DNA from: Bifidobacterium sp. ESL0769
GTDB lineage: Bacteria; Actinomycetota; Actinomycetes; Actinomycetales; Bifidobacteriaceae
Reading direction: 5' to 3'
NCBI RefSeq assembly: GCF_029395495.1
Contig: NZ_CP113918.1
Location: 1,116,001-1,180,000 of the forward strand
DNA: 64,000 nucleotides
Under the pieces are notes generated by a model that did not search any database, was not told the origin of the DNA, and saw only the letters and a list, made by a program, of their open reading frames with translations. Positions 7,351 to 16,664 of the stretch are shown here, piece by piece. The position numbers were made by a program, and so were the translations under genes. The stretch's first letter is position 1; the number at the start of each line of letters is the position of its first letter.

Positions 7351-8172
7351 ATGATGACCGAATTGGTGATAGGGACGTTCAATCTGCAATGCACGATTCC
7401 CAATGACAGTGAGGCGCAGACCAGTCTTTTAAGGGAGAATTCGGTTGATATCTGTGCGTTGCAGGAGATAAATTTCGATAATTACCGCTTTGGCCCAGAT
7501 CGGTTCAACAGCCTTTCCGCGTTCACAAAAGGCAACAACAGTTTTGTTGATTATCGCTACGCTCCTTCGATTGAATTCGCGCACGGTTCCATGGGTATCG
7601 GCATGGTCAGTGAACTTCCAGTGCAAAGCAGCGAGATCATATCGTTGTATTCCGAGGACGCCAAGCCGGAGACGATAGCCGAACTGCATAAGTGCTACAA
7701 CGAGTATGATCCTCAAAAACCTGAGACGCTTGAACACCTCGAAGAATTCAACCGCCGTACCACTTCCATAGAACCGCGTGTAGCAATTCGCAGCCAATTC
7801 AAGATCGGCGATAAGTCCTTGGCATTCTATGCTACGCATCTGAGCTTTGAAACCGAGGCTTTGAGACATACCCAGCTCGTCCAGCTGAGAAACATGCTGC
7901 GTAAGGACCCTGCGGATTGCACCATTTTGGCCGGGGATTTGAACGTTGATCAGAGCACGAAGGAGCTTAATTTCCTGCGTGATGAGTTCACTCTTTCCAA
8001 CGGTAACGGGGGAGTCTGGTACGACACGTTCTCGGGCATTGACGAAAACATGAAGGTCAATAGCGTCGATAACATTATCCTTTCCAAGAACATCCGGTTA
8101 TTGGAAACGAAAATGATTCCGACTGATTTGTCCGATCACCAGCTGTTGACGGCGAAAATCGAACTTTCCTGA
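7351..8172 (+). CDS. Endonuclease/exonuclease/phosphatase-fold hydrolase
   Basis: A 273-residue metal-dependent phosphoesterase of the EEP (DNase I-like) superfamily. Visible motifs: GTFNLQ near residue 8, the metal-binding Glu in LQEIN near 35, THLSFE near 171, GDLNVD near 195 and the terminal SDH near 262. There is no signal peptide. It might act on nucleic acid, a phosphorylated sugar or an inositol phosphate; the motifs do not decide. Its promoter carries the same operator as the alpha-glucoside operon that follows, which suggests carbohydrate control. Confidence 0.85.
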   Translation: MMTELVIGTFNLQCTIPNDSEAQTSLLRENSVDICALQEINFDNYRFGPDRFNSLSAFTKGNNSFVDYRYAPSIEFAHGSMGIGMVSELPVQSSEIISLYSEDAKPETIAELHKCYNEYDPQKPETLEHLEEFNRRTTSIEPRVAIRSQFKIGDKSLAFYATHLSFETEALRHTQLVQLRNMLRKDPADCTILAGDLNVDQSTKELNFLRDEFTLSNGNGGVWYDTFSGIDENMKVNSVDNIILSKNIRLLETKMIPTDLSDHQLLTAKIELS

Positions 8173-8275
8173 TGTTATTTTCCGGTTTGTTTGCGTTGCC
8201 AGTCAAAGGATAACATGCATGGTTTTCTAGACATTTATTTATTTTATGTAATATTAGAAACTCCACTATTGTAAT

Positions 8276-8304
8276 TTGCAAAAATTTGCGTAAGCGCTTA
8301 CCAT
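8276..8304 (+). promoter_or_regulatory. Promoter of the alpha-glucoside operon with LacI-type operator
   Basis: -35 TTGCAA (8276-8281), 17-base spacer, -10 TACCAT (8299-8304). The palindrome GTAAGCGCTTAC spans 8290-8301, overlapping the -10, so a bound LacI-family repressor would block initiation. Confidence 0.75.
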
Positions 8305-8353
8305 ATAAACGGCGATGTGCACTAGAGCACGTCGACTACAAGGAGGTAGAGAA

Positions 8354-9736
8354 GTGAAAAAGAACATGGTTGTCAAGGCGTTGGCTGCTGTTGCCAGTCT
8401 GTCAATGCTTACGGGAATGGCTGCGTGCGGTTCGGGCGGCTCGTCGACTCAGGGGAATAGTGCTGCCGGCAGTGGTGACTGCAAGGTTTTCAAGAAGTAC
8501 GGTAACCTCAAGGGCAAGACCGTCACGATGTTCTCGGGCTGGATGGACGAGGAAGGTGACGCCACCAATAAGTCGTTCGACAAGTTCCGTAATTGCACCG
8601 GCGCGAATGTCAAGTACGAAGGTTCTTCCGAGCTTTCCGTGCAGCTTCCTGTTCGTGTGAAGTCGGGTTCGGCGCCTGATATCGCCGTTGTTCCTCAGCC
8701 TGGAATGCTGAAGACCATGGTGAAAACCGGCAAGACCAAGGTCATGCCTGATTCTGTGAAAGCCAATATCGAAAAGTACTATACCAAGGATTGGCAGGAG
8801 TATAGCTCGGTAGACGGCAAGATTTACGGCATCGCGTTGGATGCTTCCACCAAGTCCTTCATCTGGTATTCCCCGAAGAAGTTTAAGGAGAAGGGTTACA
8901 AAGTTCCGCAGACTTGGGATGAGATGATGACTCTCACCAAGAAGATTGCTGCGGATACCAAGGGTACGGATGCCAAGCCTTGGTCAGTCGGTATTGAAAG
9001 TGGCGCCAGTACTGGTTGGCCCGCAACCGATTGGCTTGAAGATGCAGTGATTCGTTTCACCGATGTGGATACGTACAACAAGTGGGTTTCCCACGAGATT
9101 CCGTTCAACGATCCGAAGATTCTTGCTGCCTTCCAGCAAATTGGCAAGATTCTCAAGAACAATGACTACGTCAATGGCGGCTTGGGCGATTCTCAGTCCA
9201 TCGCCTCGACTGCATGGCAGGACGCAGGTACGCCGCTGCTCAACGGCAAGGGCTACATGATGCACATGGCGCCGTTCTATCAGACCAACTTCAAGTCCGC
9301 GAATCCTGATATCAAAATAGCTCCTGACGGTGACGCCTGGGTGTTCCTGATGCCAGGCAAGACCAAGGATTCCAAGCCTGTCCTCGGTGGTGGCGACTTC
9401 GCCATTTCGTTCGCAAACCGTCCTGAAGTCAATGCGTTGCTCACCTATCTTTCCTCACCTGATTGGGCCAACGAGCGTGCCCGTCAGATGGGTGGCTGGG
9501 TCTATCCGAACAAGGGTCTGAATGTCTCGCTCTTGGGCTCTCAGCTCGACAAGCTCTCCTACAAGACTCTGATTGATCCTAAGACCGAGTTCCGTTTCGA
9601 TGGTTCTGATCTGATGCCTTCTGAGGTTGGTGCAGGTAGCTTCTGGAAGAAGATGACCGAGTACTTCGCTCAGAATAAGTCCGAAAAGGAGACTCTTGAT
9701 CAGATTGAGGCTTCTTGGCAGAGGGATGTCAACTGA
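8354..9736 (+). CDS. Alpha-glucoside-type ABC transporter substrate-binding lipoprotein
   Basis: A 460-residue extracellular sugar-binding protein of the MalE/AglE class. The GTG at 8354 follows a strong AAGGAGG site. A Lys-rich start and hydrophobic helix lead to the lipobox LTGMAAC with the lipidated Cys near residue 25, then a Gly/Ser linker. The mature part has the family pattern (PDIAVVPQPG, GKIYGIALDASTKSFIWYSP, GASTGWPATDWLED); the last is typical of AglE-like alpha-glucoside binders. It delivers substrate to the two permeases downstream. The exact ligand cannot be read from sequence. Confidence 0.92.
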   Translation: MKKNMVVKALAAVASLSMLTGMAACGSGGSSTQGNSAAGSGDCKVFKKYGNLKGKTVTMFSGWMDEEGDATNKSFDKFRNCTGANVKYEGSSELSVQLPVRVKSGSAPDIAVVPQPGMLKTMVKTGKTKVMPDSVKANIEKYYTKDWQEYSSVDGKIYGIALDASTKSFIWYSPKKFKEKGYKVPQTWDEMMTLTKKIAADTKGTDAKPWSVGIESGASTGWPATDWLEDAVIRFTDVDTYNKWVSHEIPFNDPKILAAFQQIGKILKNNDYVNGGLGDSQSIASTAWQDAGTPLLNGKGYMMHMAPFYQTNFKSANPDIKIAPDGDAWVFLMPGKTKDSKPVLGGGDFAISFANRPEVNALLTYLSSPDWANERARQMGGWVYPNKGLNVSLLGSQLDKLSYKTLIDPKTEFRFDGSDLMPSEVGAGSFWKKMTEYFAQNKSEKETLDQIEASWQRDVN

Positions 9737-9758
9737 CACATGCTTGACTGAAGCATCA

Positions 9759-9789
9759 CCTGTTGATTGGTTTTATACCGATCAACAGG
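9759..9789 (+). other. Intercistronic RNA hairpin 1 in the sugar operon
   Basis: A 13-bp stem with one wobble: CCTGTTGATTGGT pairs with ACCGATCAACAGG around a TTTAT loop. No T-run follows, so it more likely stabilises the binding-protein transcript or partly attenuates than terminates. Confidence 0.6.
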
Positions 9790-9843
9790 GCGGACTTCAG
9801 ATTAATAGACAATATAACGTGTGTTAATTGAATGATGTTGGGT

Positions 9844-9874
9844 GCGGCCTGATGCCGATTTTGCATCAGGCCGC
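9844..9874 (+). other. Intercistronic RNA hairpin 2 in the sugar operon
   Basis: Perfect 12-bp stem GCGGCCTGATGC / GCATCAGGCCGC with a 7-base loop. It lies between the binding protein and first permease, again with no T-run after it. With hairpin 1 it probably sets the high binding-protein to permease ratio. Confidence 0.65.
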
Positions 9875-9902
9875 ATTCCATGAGCTGCTGGGAGGCAGTA
9901 CC

Positions 9903-10886
9903 ATGAATGTATTGATGCATCCATCGACAGATTTGCAAAAACTGCTGTTGATGGTAATTGCAATCCTTTTGTTTGTCGCCGTTGTGGGCTTGGTCCTTTT
10001 CCTCACCAACCTGCCGAAGCATATGCCATCTTGGGGTGTGGCCGCTACGTTCCTGTTCCCGGCGATTATATTGATTTGCTTTGGTTTGATTTATCCTGCA
10101 ATCGTCACTTTCAAGAACTCGTTCTACGGCCGAGACGGAACACAAGGTGTCGGATGGGCCAATTACATCCAGATTTTCACGGAGCCGCAATTCCTGCGTG
10201 TGCTTCTGAACTCTGTATTATGGACTATCTTGGTACCATTGCTTTCCACCGCCGTCGGTCTGATTTATTCGGTGGTTGTCGATCGTACGCGTTTTGAAAA
10301 GCTCGCCAAGACCTTGATTTTCCTGCCGATGGCTATTTCGATGGTCGGCGCGTCCATCATCTGGAAATTCGTCTATGATCAGCGAGTCGGTTTGCTTTCC
10401 GCCGTTTATACCTGGGTCGCAAAATTGTTCGGGCATACGGTGCGGGCGCCGCAATGGCTGATGAATGCACCGTTGAATACATTCCTTCTGATTTTCGTCA
10501 TGATCTGGATTGAAGCCGGTTATGCGATGACCGTGCTCTCCACAGCCATCAAGGGAATCCCCGAGGATCTGGTTGAGGCAGCACGTCTCGATGGCCTGAA
10601 TGCGTGGCAACAATTCATCTATCTGACGATTCCGATGATTCGTCCGTCCATCGTCGTGGTCATCACCACCGTCGCGATGGCAGGCTTGAAGTCTTTCGAT
10701 ATAGTGCGAACCATGACAGCCGGCAACTATGACACCTCCGTCATAGCGAACGAATTCTATACGCAGTCGTTCCTGAACCAGAATACGGGACTTGGCGCGG
10801 CATTGGCGGTGCTGATGTTCATCATCGTCATTCCGGTGGTTGTCTTTAATGTCAGGCAGTTGAGAAAGTCGCAGGATGTACGATGA
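9903..10886 (+). CDS. Sugar ABC transporter permease (MalF/AglF type)
   Basis: A 327-residue inner-membrane permease with about six or seven hydrophobic helices. The cytoplasmic EAA loop for the ATPase (EAARLDGLNAWQQFIYLTIPMIRPS) lies near residue 225. ATG 9903 follows GGGAGG. It forms a heterodimer with the next gene product. Like most bifidobacterial sugar transporters the locus has no ATPase gene, so a shared MsiK-type ATPase encoded elsewhere is presumed. Confidence 0.92.
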   Translation: MNVLMHPSTDLQKLLLMVIAILLFVAVVGLVLFLTNLPKHMPSWGVAATFLFPAIILICFGLIYPAIVTFKNSFYGRDGTQGVGWANYIQIFTEPQFLRVLLNSVLWTILVPLLSTAVGLIYSVVVDRTRFEKLAKTLIFLPMAISMVGASIIWKFVYDQRVGLLSAVYTWVAKLFGHTVRAPQWLMNAPLNTFLLIFVMIWIEAGYAMTVLSTAIKGIPEDLVEAARLDGLNAWQQFIYLTIPMIRPSIVVVITTVAMAGLKSFDIVRTMTAGNYDTSVIANEFYTQSFLNQNTGLGAALAVLMFIIVIPVVVFNVRQLRKSQDVR

Positions 10887-11788
10887 GTGAGAAGAAAAAA
10901 GCAAGAATATCACGTCGTGAGAAGGCTTTGATTCGTACCAAGAACAAGCTTTCTTCGCCTTGGGCCACTGCGATATCCATTATCATCGCGGTATTGTGGA
11001 CCATTCCGACTGTCGGCCTGTTGGTCACCAGCTTCAGGCAGAACAGACTAGCCATTTCCACTTCAGGTTGGTGGACGAGCCTTCTGCCGAAGAACTGGTC
11101 CGATTTCGGCTTGGCAAACTACAAAACCGTTCTCGGCGGCACCTACAATCTGGGCGCCTATCTGACGAACTCGTTTGTCATCACCATTCCCGGTGTCCTC
11201 ATCCCGATCAGCCTCGCCCTGCTCGCGGCCTATGCGTTCGCATGGTGCGATTTCCCGGGCAAGAACATCCTTTTCATCGCGGTGTTCTCGCTGCAGGTCG
11301 TCCCGGTGCAGGTCGCGATGATTCCTCTGCTCACTCAGTATGTGAACTGGGGCATCAACAACACCTTCTGGGTCATCTGGCTGACGCATACCATTTTCGG
11401 CCTCCCGCTGGCAATCTTCATGCTTCATAACTTCATGTGCGATATCCCCAGGGAGCTTATTGAGGCAGCCAGGGTTGATGGCGCAGGCGACGTTCAGATC
11501 TTCCTCAAAGTGGTTCTGCCGTTGATGGTTCCGGCCACGGCTTCCTTCGCAATCTTCCAGTTCCTCTGGGTTTGGAACGACCTGCTTGTCGCTTTGGCGT
11601 TCACCGGCAACACCGCTTCGACGGCACCGTTGACCGCACGCCTTTCCGACATGGTCGGCTCCCGCGGATCCGCATGGTACCTGTTGGCTCCTGGAGCCTT
11701 CATCGCCATGATTGTGCCTGTGCTGGTGTTCCTCTTCCTGCAGCGTTACTTCGTACGCGGCATGCTTGCCGGTGCAGTAAAGGGCTGA
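10883..11788 (+). CDS. Sugar ABC transporter permease (MalG/AglG type)
   Basis: A 301-residue partner permease with six predicted helices and the EAA loop EAARVDGAGDVQIFLKVVLPLMVPA near residue 193. Its ATG overlaps the stop of the first permease (ATGA), indicating translational coupling. The Lys/Arg-rich first 25 residues are cytoplasmic. Confidence 0.92.
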   Translation: MSEKKKARISRREKALIRTKNKLSSPWATAISIIIAVLWTIPTVGLLVTSFRQNRLAISTSGWWTSLLPKNWSDFGLANYKTVLGGTYNLGAYLTNSFVITIPGVLIPISLALLAAYAFAWCDFPGKNILFIAVFSLQVVPVQVAMIPLLTQYVNWGINNTFWVIWLTHTIFGLPLAIFMLHNFMCDIPRELIEAARVDGAGDVQIFLKVVLPLMVPATASFAIFQFLWVWNDLLVALAFTGNTASTAPLTARLSDMVGSRGSAWYLLAPGAFIAMIVPVLVFLFLQRYFVRGMLAGAVKG

Positions 11789-11794
11789 TGGATT

Positions 11795-14179
11795 GTGACT
11801 CAGCATCCGAGCAAACAGATTGACTCGGAAGATGCCACAGCTTCCATTCATCGGGGGCAGAATACAAACTTCGATGAATGGGAGCTGTGGCAACATCTTC
11901 CTTCGCAGCCTATGGACGAAAAATGCTATCCGATTGATCCTTGGAAATTCGTCCGTTACGGTTCAACCGACGAGGAGAGCGCGACGTTGTTCTCGCTTTC
12001 CAACGGTTGTATCGGTGTACGCGGTGATTCCGGCAAACCACGATCTCTGGGATCGGGCACATTCCTCAACGGGTTTCATGAGACTTCACCCATCAGCCAC
12101 AACGAGAACGCGCATGGATATTCGCGTGTCGGTCAGGCCATCCAAGGCGTTCCCGACGTCTGCGATTTTCGCTTCATCGTAGACGGCCGTGAGCTTTCCG
12201 GCGATGACCGGATATGGCAGGAAATCGACTTCAAAAAGGGGAGTGCAACCCGTTTCTATAAGTATGCACTCGAAGACGGTGCATGTCTGGAAATCGATAT
12301 CACGACCATGGTGTGTCTGTTCCGCAGAGACCTGATGACGGTCACGGTACGTTTGCGTGCCGTCGGCGCCGACCTTCATCTTTCTGTTGAGGCACCAATC
12401 AATGTCGAGAATGTGCAAGGCGGAGAATCCGTTGGGCATGGAAGAATTCGTTCCGTAGCTGACAGCGGGCGCAAGCACCTTGACGTTGACGGTTTGACCT
12501 GTAACGACAACAACGAGACCTATGGGGCCTATCATTGTGTCAACTCCGGGATGGTCATGGCCGTCGGCTTTTCGCAGTTCCTTGATGGCGCATCGGTCCC
12601 GTCTTCATTCGATGTCGATTTGCGCGATGGGGCGGAGCAAACGCTGATTCGTTACGCCTCCTACAATTCACAGGATATTGAGCCGGTAGGTGTTTCCGAA
12701 GGGCTTAAGGTTGTCGTTTCAGAAGAAACGGACTCCTCGGAGTTGGTGAAACGTTGCGCCGAAACACTGCGATGGGCTTCAGGGCAAGGTGAGCGTGCGT
12801 TGTGCTCGCAACAGGAACAATGCCTTGCTGAATTCTGGAATCTTGCGGATATCTCCATCGAGGACGACAGCCAAGGACGCACCGAGCAGATCCTGCGCTG
12901 GGAACTGTTCCAGCTGGCCCAGGCCACGATGTTCATTCCTAATGGCGTCTCCGCCAAGGGAATGAGTGGCACAGGTTATTCCGGCCATTACTTCTGGGAT
13001 ACCGAGACCTATATTCTTCCGTTCCTCGCCTATACGTTCCCCGAACATGCAAGGAACATCCTTTCCTACCGTTTCCGCATGTTGCCGGCCGCTCGGAAAC
13101 GTGCGAAGATGCTGGATGTAAACGGAGCCTTGTTCCCATGGCGTACTATCGACGGCGAGGAAGCATCGGGATACTTTGTGGCCAGCACCGCGCAGTATCA
13201 TATCGATGCGGACATCGCCTATGCGGTATGCCAATATACCGCTGTTAGTGGCGACCGGGAGTTTCTCGCCCGTGAGGGTGTGGACCTGTTGGTCGAGACA
13301 GCACGGATGTGGGCAAGCCTCGGTTTCTTCGGCGAAGACGGCGCTTTCCATATCAACACCGTCACTGGGCCGGACGAATACACCGTTATGGTCAACGACA
13401 ACTATTACACCAATGCCATGGCGCAGTTCAATCTTCGTGCAGCAGCCCGGGCATTGGACCAACTGGATTCTGATGACAGACTTGCTGCCGATAAGCGTCT
13501 TTCCATTGGGCAGAGTGAACCTGCAGACTGGCTTAAAGCTGCCGATAGCATGAAGTTGCCTTATGATTCGTCTCGTCAGATCCATTTGCAGGATGCCGAT
13601 GTGCTGGCGCGTGAACCTTGGAATGGTGAGGGAGACATCAAACAACCGTTGTTCCTCCATTACCATCCCATCAATGTCTATCGTCGCCGCATACTCAAAC
13701 AGACGGATACCGTTCTTGCGTTGTATCTGCTTTCATCGCAGTTCGATATCGATGCCAAGCGTCGGGATTTCGATTTCTATGACCCATTGACCATTCAGGA
13801 TTCTTCGCTTTCGGCTTCTTCCCAAGCTATCATTGCTGCAGAAGTCGGCTATGAGGACTTGGCCATGCAGTATTTCCGGCGTTCGCTGTATGCGGATGTC
13901 GCCAATCTGCATCGCAATACACGTGACGGCATCCATCTTGCCTCGGCTGGTGGCGTCTGGCTTTCCGTGGTTGCAGGCTTTGGTGGTTTTCGAGATTCAG
14001 GTGGGCGTCAGCTTTCGATAGATCCTCATCTGCCGCCAACCTGGCGATCCATGACCTACCGTTTGAAGATACGGGGGTCTCTGATCGAGGTCAGGCTCGA
14101 TAGCGACGGCGTCAAGCTTCGTCGTTTGACCGGCAGTCCCGTACGTCTTCTCGTCGAGGGAGAATCTCGTCAGGTTTAA
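11795..14179 (+). CDS. Glycoside hydrolase family 65 alpha-glucoside phosphorylase
   Basis: A 794-residue GH65 enzyme. An N-terminal beta-sandwich begins around YPIDPWKFVRYGS and LFSLSNGCIGVRGD. The (alpha/alpha)6 catalytic domain contains YSGHYFWDTETY and the TVTGPDEYT motif, whose Glu528 is the expected general acid. HQ-like HYHPINVYRRRILKQTDTVL forms the phosphate/aglycone region near 620-645. GH65 enzymes phosphorolyse maltose, trehalose, kojibiose or nigerose to beta-glucose 1-phosphate; the specificity cannot be fixed here. GTG 11795 lies 6 bases after the permease stop with a weak ribosome site. No beta-phosphoglucomutase gene lies nearby. Confidence 0.9.
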   Translation: MTQHPSKQIDSEDATASIHRGQNTNFDEWELWQHLPSQPMDEKCYPIDPWKFVRYGSTDEESATLFSLSNGCIGVRGDSGKPRSLGSGTFLNGFHETSPISHNENAHGYSRVGQAIQGVPDVCDFRFIVDGRELSGDDRIWQEIDFKKGSATRFYKYALEDGACLEIDITTMVCLFRRDLMTVTVRLRAVGADLHLSVEAPINVENVQGGESVGHGRIRSVADSGRKHLDVDGLTCNDNNETYGAYHCVNSGMVMAVGFSQFLDGASVPSSFDVDLRDGAEQTLIRYASYNSQDIEPVGVSEGLKVVVSEETDSSELVKRCAETLRWASGQGERALCSQQEQCLAEFWNLADISIEDDSQGRTEQILRWELFQLAQATMFIPNGVSAKGMSGTGYSGHYFWDTETYILPFLAYTFPEHARNILSYRFRMLPAARKRAKMLDVNGALFPWRTIDGEEASGYFVASTAQYHIDADIAYAVCQYTAVSGDREFLAREGVDLLVETARMWASLGFFGEDGAFHINTVTGPDEYTVMVNDNYYTNAMAQFNLRAAARALDQLDSDDRLAADKRLSIGQSEPADWLKAADSMKLPYDSSRQIHLQDADVLAREPWNGEGDIKQPLFLHYHPINVYRRRILKQTDTVLALYLLSSQFDIDAKRRDFDFYDPLTIQDSSLSASSQAIIAAEVGYEDLAMQYFRRSLYADVANLHRNTRDGIHLASAGGVWLSVVAGFGGFRDSGGRQLSIDPHLPPTWRSMTYRLKIRGSLIEVRLDSDGVKLRRLTGSPVRLLVEGESRQV

Positions 14180-14268
14180 GCTGTTGGTGGGAATCTGACC
14201 CGTTCTCTCGACCCTCGCACACATAAATCGATATACAATTGAACGACTATTGATGGATGGTGGTGTGC

Positions 14269-15297
14269 ATGGTTTCAAAGACGAACGCAAAAGCGAGAAT
14301 AGAAGATGTGGCCGTCGAAGCGAATGTTTCCACGGCCACGGTTTCCCGTGCCATTCACGGTTTGTCCGGGGTGAGCAATGAAACCCGGCGTAAGGTTCTT
14401 TCGGTCGCCCGCTCCATGGGCTATTCACCCTCGCATAGCGCGATGTCCCTTGCCAGCGGCTCGACGCAATCGGTGGGATTGGTACTTCCTGATGTTTCCC
14501 GATGGTTTTTCGCTAATGCGGTGGAAGCGGCGGAACTGCTGCTCAGAACCATGAACTATGATGCGTTGGTTTATTCGTTGCCTGATTATGTTTCGGGGGG
14601 AAGGCCACGGTTCAATCCCGAAGTGCTGCGCAGTAAGGTCGATGCCGTCGCGGTTTTGTCGCTTTTCTTCGACGATGAGGAAGTTCGTCAGCTTCGTTCG
14701 TTGGATGTCCCGGTTGCTTTCCTTTCGGTGATTCAGCCGGGATTTTCACATGTGGGCATCGATGACGAACAGGCGATGGAAATGGCTTGTGAGCATCTTA
14801 TCGGCTTCGGACACAAGGTGATCGGGCATCTTTCGGGCATGACCAATGACAAATGCCCAAGTGCGCCGACCCAGCGCCGTCGAAATGCCTGGATCGAAAG
14901 CCTTAAAAGTCACAGGCTTGAATGTGGTCCGGATCTTGAGTCGCCGGCCGATATCATGACTGCTAAAAACGGCTTTATCGCAACCAACATTTTATTGGAT
15001 CGGCGTCCTGATATCACCGGTATCGTTGCGTCTTCCGACGAGATGGCGATGGGTGCGATACAGGCCTTGCGCAATCGTGGGATTCTACCCGGACGTGAAG
15101 TCTCCGTTGTCGGCATTGACGGGCACGATCTTTCCGCTGCCTTCGACCTCACTTCCGTCGAGCAACCGGTTCAGGATGAGAGCCGAGAAATGGTCAATGT
15201 GCTGTTACGGCAAATCAAGGGGGAAACACATATCCAGCAGAAACTGTTCCCGACACGTCTTGTCGTCCGAGGCTCGTCAGGGCCGCCAGTTCGCTGA
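14269..15297 (+). CDS. LacI-family transcriptional regulator of the alpha-glucoside operon
   Basis: A 342-residue LacI/GalR repressor: helix-turn-helix IEDVAVEANVSTATVSRAIHG then VSNETRRKVLSVARSMGYSPS hinge region, followed by a periplasmic-binding-protein-like sensor domain (SVGLVLPDVS to VSVVGIDGHDLSAAFDLTSVEQP). ATG 14269 has a GGTGG-like site; ATG 14257 is an alternative. It closes the sugar operon and is the obvious candidate to bind GTAAGCGCTTAC at 7237 and 8290. Confidence 0.92.
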   Translation: MVSKTNAKARIEDVAVEANVSTATVSRAIHGLSGVSNETRRKVLSVARSMGYSPSHSAMSLASGSTQSVGLVLPDVSRWFFANAVEAAELLLRTMNYDALVYSLPDYVSGGRPRFNPEVLRSKVDAVAVLSLFFDDEEVRQLRSLDVPVAFLSVIQPGFSHVGIDDEQAMEMACEHLIGFGHKVIGHLSGMTNDKCPSAPTQRRRNAWIESLKSHRLECGPDLESPADIMTAKNGFIATNILLDRRPDITGIVASSDEMAMGAIQALRNRGILPGREVSVVGIDGHDLSAAFDLTSVEQPVQDESREMVNVLLRQIKGETHIQQKLFPTRLVVRGSSGPPVR

Positions 15298-15333
15298 GTT
15301 TCCCGACGAATGGTGCCAGGAAACTCAGCGAAC
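15289..15333. terminator. Bidirectional hairpin between lacI-type gene and esterase
   Basis: A 15-bp perfect inverted repeat GTTCGCTGAGTTTCC / GGAAACTCAGCGAAC with a 15-base loop. It includes the stop codon of the regulator and lies just before the end of the minus-strand esterase. There is no T-run. Confidence 0.6.
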
Positions 15334-15349
15334 CGGATAAAACGCAGAC

Positions 15350-16387
15350 TTAGAGCTGGCGGTATGAGAAATCGCGAATTTTTTGCAGAGCTGCAGCACT
15401 TTCCTCCAGCCATGTCATACAAACCGGATAGACGTGTCCCAAGGTTTCACCGGGTTGCGTATGCGGATTGTTGAGGTAGAAATCGCGGCCATGTGCGCTC
15501 AAGACCGTGCTCAATTTCATGGTCTCGGTTTGGATGAAGTCATCGTTCGACGTATTGAGGAACAGGGGCGGTAGATCCACGTTGCGGCACATATAATCTA
15601 GGTTGGTCCAATCGCTGGCTTTTTTGATAAGAGGGCCAAAGAACGACGGTGCGATTGTTGAAAGGGTGCTGGTGTCTGCCTTCTCGGAGGTCAGCGGATT
15701 CTGCTGCGCTCCCGGCGTGTAGGCAGCAATGTCGAACAGACCGGAAATGTAGGCGGCGCCCTTGATGTTTAATCCCGTGCGCCTGATGCCCAGTGCTTCG
15801 GCCATTGTTTCAGAGCGTTCGATGGCTGTGGAATAGAGTCCCAACGTGCCGCCGGCCGAGTCCCCGGTAATGAAAATCGAATTCCGGTCGACCGGGTAAT
15901 TATCCAAATGCGCTGAAATCCAAGCGAAAGCCGCTTCGATGTCAGCAAGCTGGCCGAGGAAATCCGTTTGCGGCATCGGCCGATAATTCAGTGAGAAAAC
16001 GGCGAAACCCTGCTCCGCCAAGTGGGTGTTGAAGTTACGGTTGAGCTCCTTGTAGCCGTATACGAATCCGCCTCCATGAATGTCGATATAGACCGGAAGG
16101 GATTTGCCCGCGCGCACCACCGCGTCGTGAGGCAGATAAAGGTCGAGCTTATGGCCGCGAATTTGGCCGGCACTTCCGCAATAGGGGATATCGGCGATTA
16201 CATCGATGCCCTCAGGGTCCTGCCAATAACTGTTGCGAGGCATATCGCCGCGGCCCATGCCAAGTCGGGTCGATAGAACGGCGTTGGCCAGGTTCGGGTC
16301 ACAGTCGGCAAGGTCCTCGTCCAATTGTGTCCACGTTTGCAGGATTTTGCGTTCATCATCGTCGATTTTGAGCCCAGTTCCGGTCAT
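15350..16387 (-). CDS. Alpha/beta hydrolase, HSL-type esterase
   Basis: A 345-residue carboxylesterase. The oxyanion-hole motif HGGGF lies near residue 104 and the nucleophile elbow GDSAGG near 175. A late Asp (DDFIQTETM) and His (THPQ-like HTQPGETLGHVYP) could complete the triad. This is the hormone-sensitive-lipase family pattern. It is preceded on its strand by AAGGAA. Substrate unknown; acyl or acetyl esters of sugars are plausible given the adjacent glycoside operon, but that is inference. Confidence 0.85.
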   Translation of the reverse strand: MTGTGLKIDDDERKILQTWTQLDEDLADCDPNLANAVLSTRLGMGRGDMPRNSYWQDPEGIDVIADIPYCGSAGQIRGHKLDLYLPHDAVVRAGKSLPVYIDIHGGGFVYGYKELNRNFNTHLAEQGFAVFSLNYRPMPQTDFLGQLADIEAAFAWISAHLDNYPVDRNSIFITGDSAGGTLGLYSTAIERSETMAEALGIRRTGLNIKGAAYISGLFDIAAYTPGAQQNPLTSEKADTSTLSTIAPSFFGPLIKKASDWTNLDYMCRNVDLPPLFLNTSNDDFIQTETMKLSTVLSAHGRDFYLNNPHTQPGETLGHVYPVCMTWLEESAAALQKIRDFSYRQL

Positions 16388-16664
16388 AGGGATTCCTTTC
16401 AGTATCAGTAATGCTCCATTGCGCTACATTCGGAAGAACCGGATGATAGTGTAAACAGTTTGATTTTAGACAATTGCGCCGACTGTGTCGCGGCTTTTTG
16501 AATTTTGGCCATGTCGGATATTTGCCACTCAATCCTGCAGGAAATTGATCGATATCGGTATTGTGCTTTGCCCATGTGTTGCGTTTGTTTGTCGCCTATC
16601 CGACGCTTGATCGGCGCACGACCTTGTGAAGCGGTTGTCTTGTGTCTGTCCGACGGCCGGCCCA

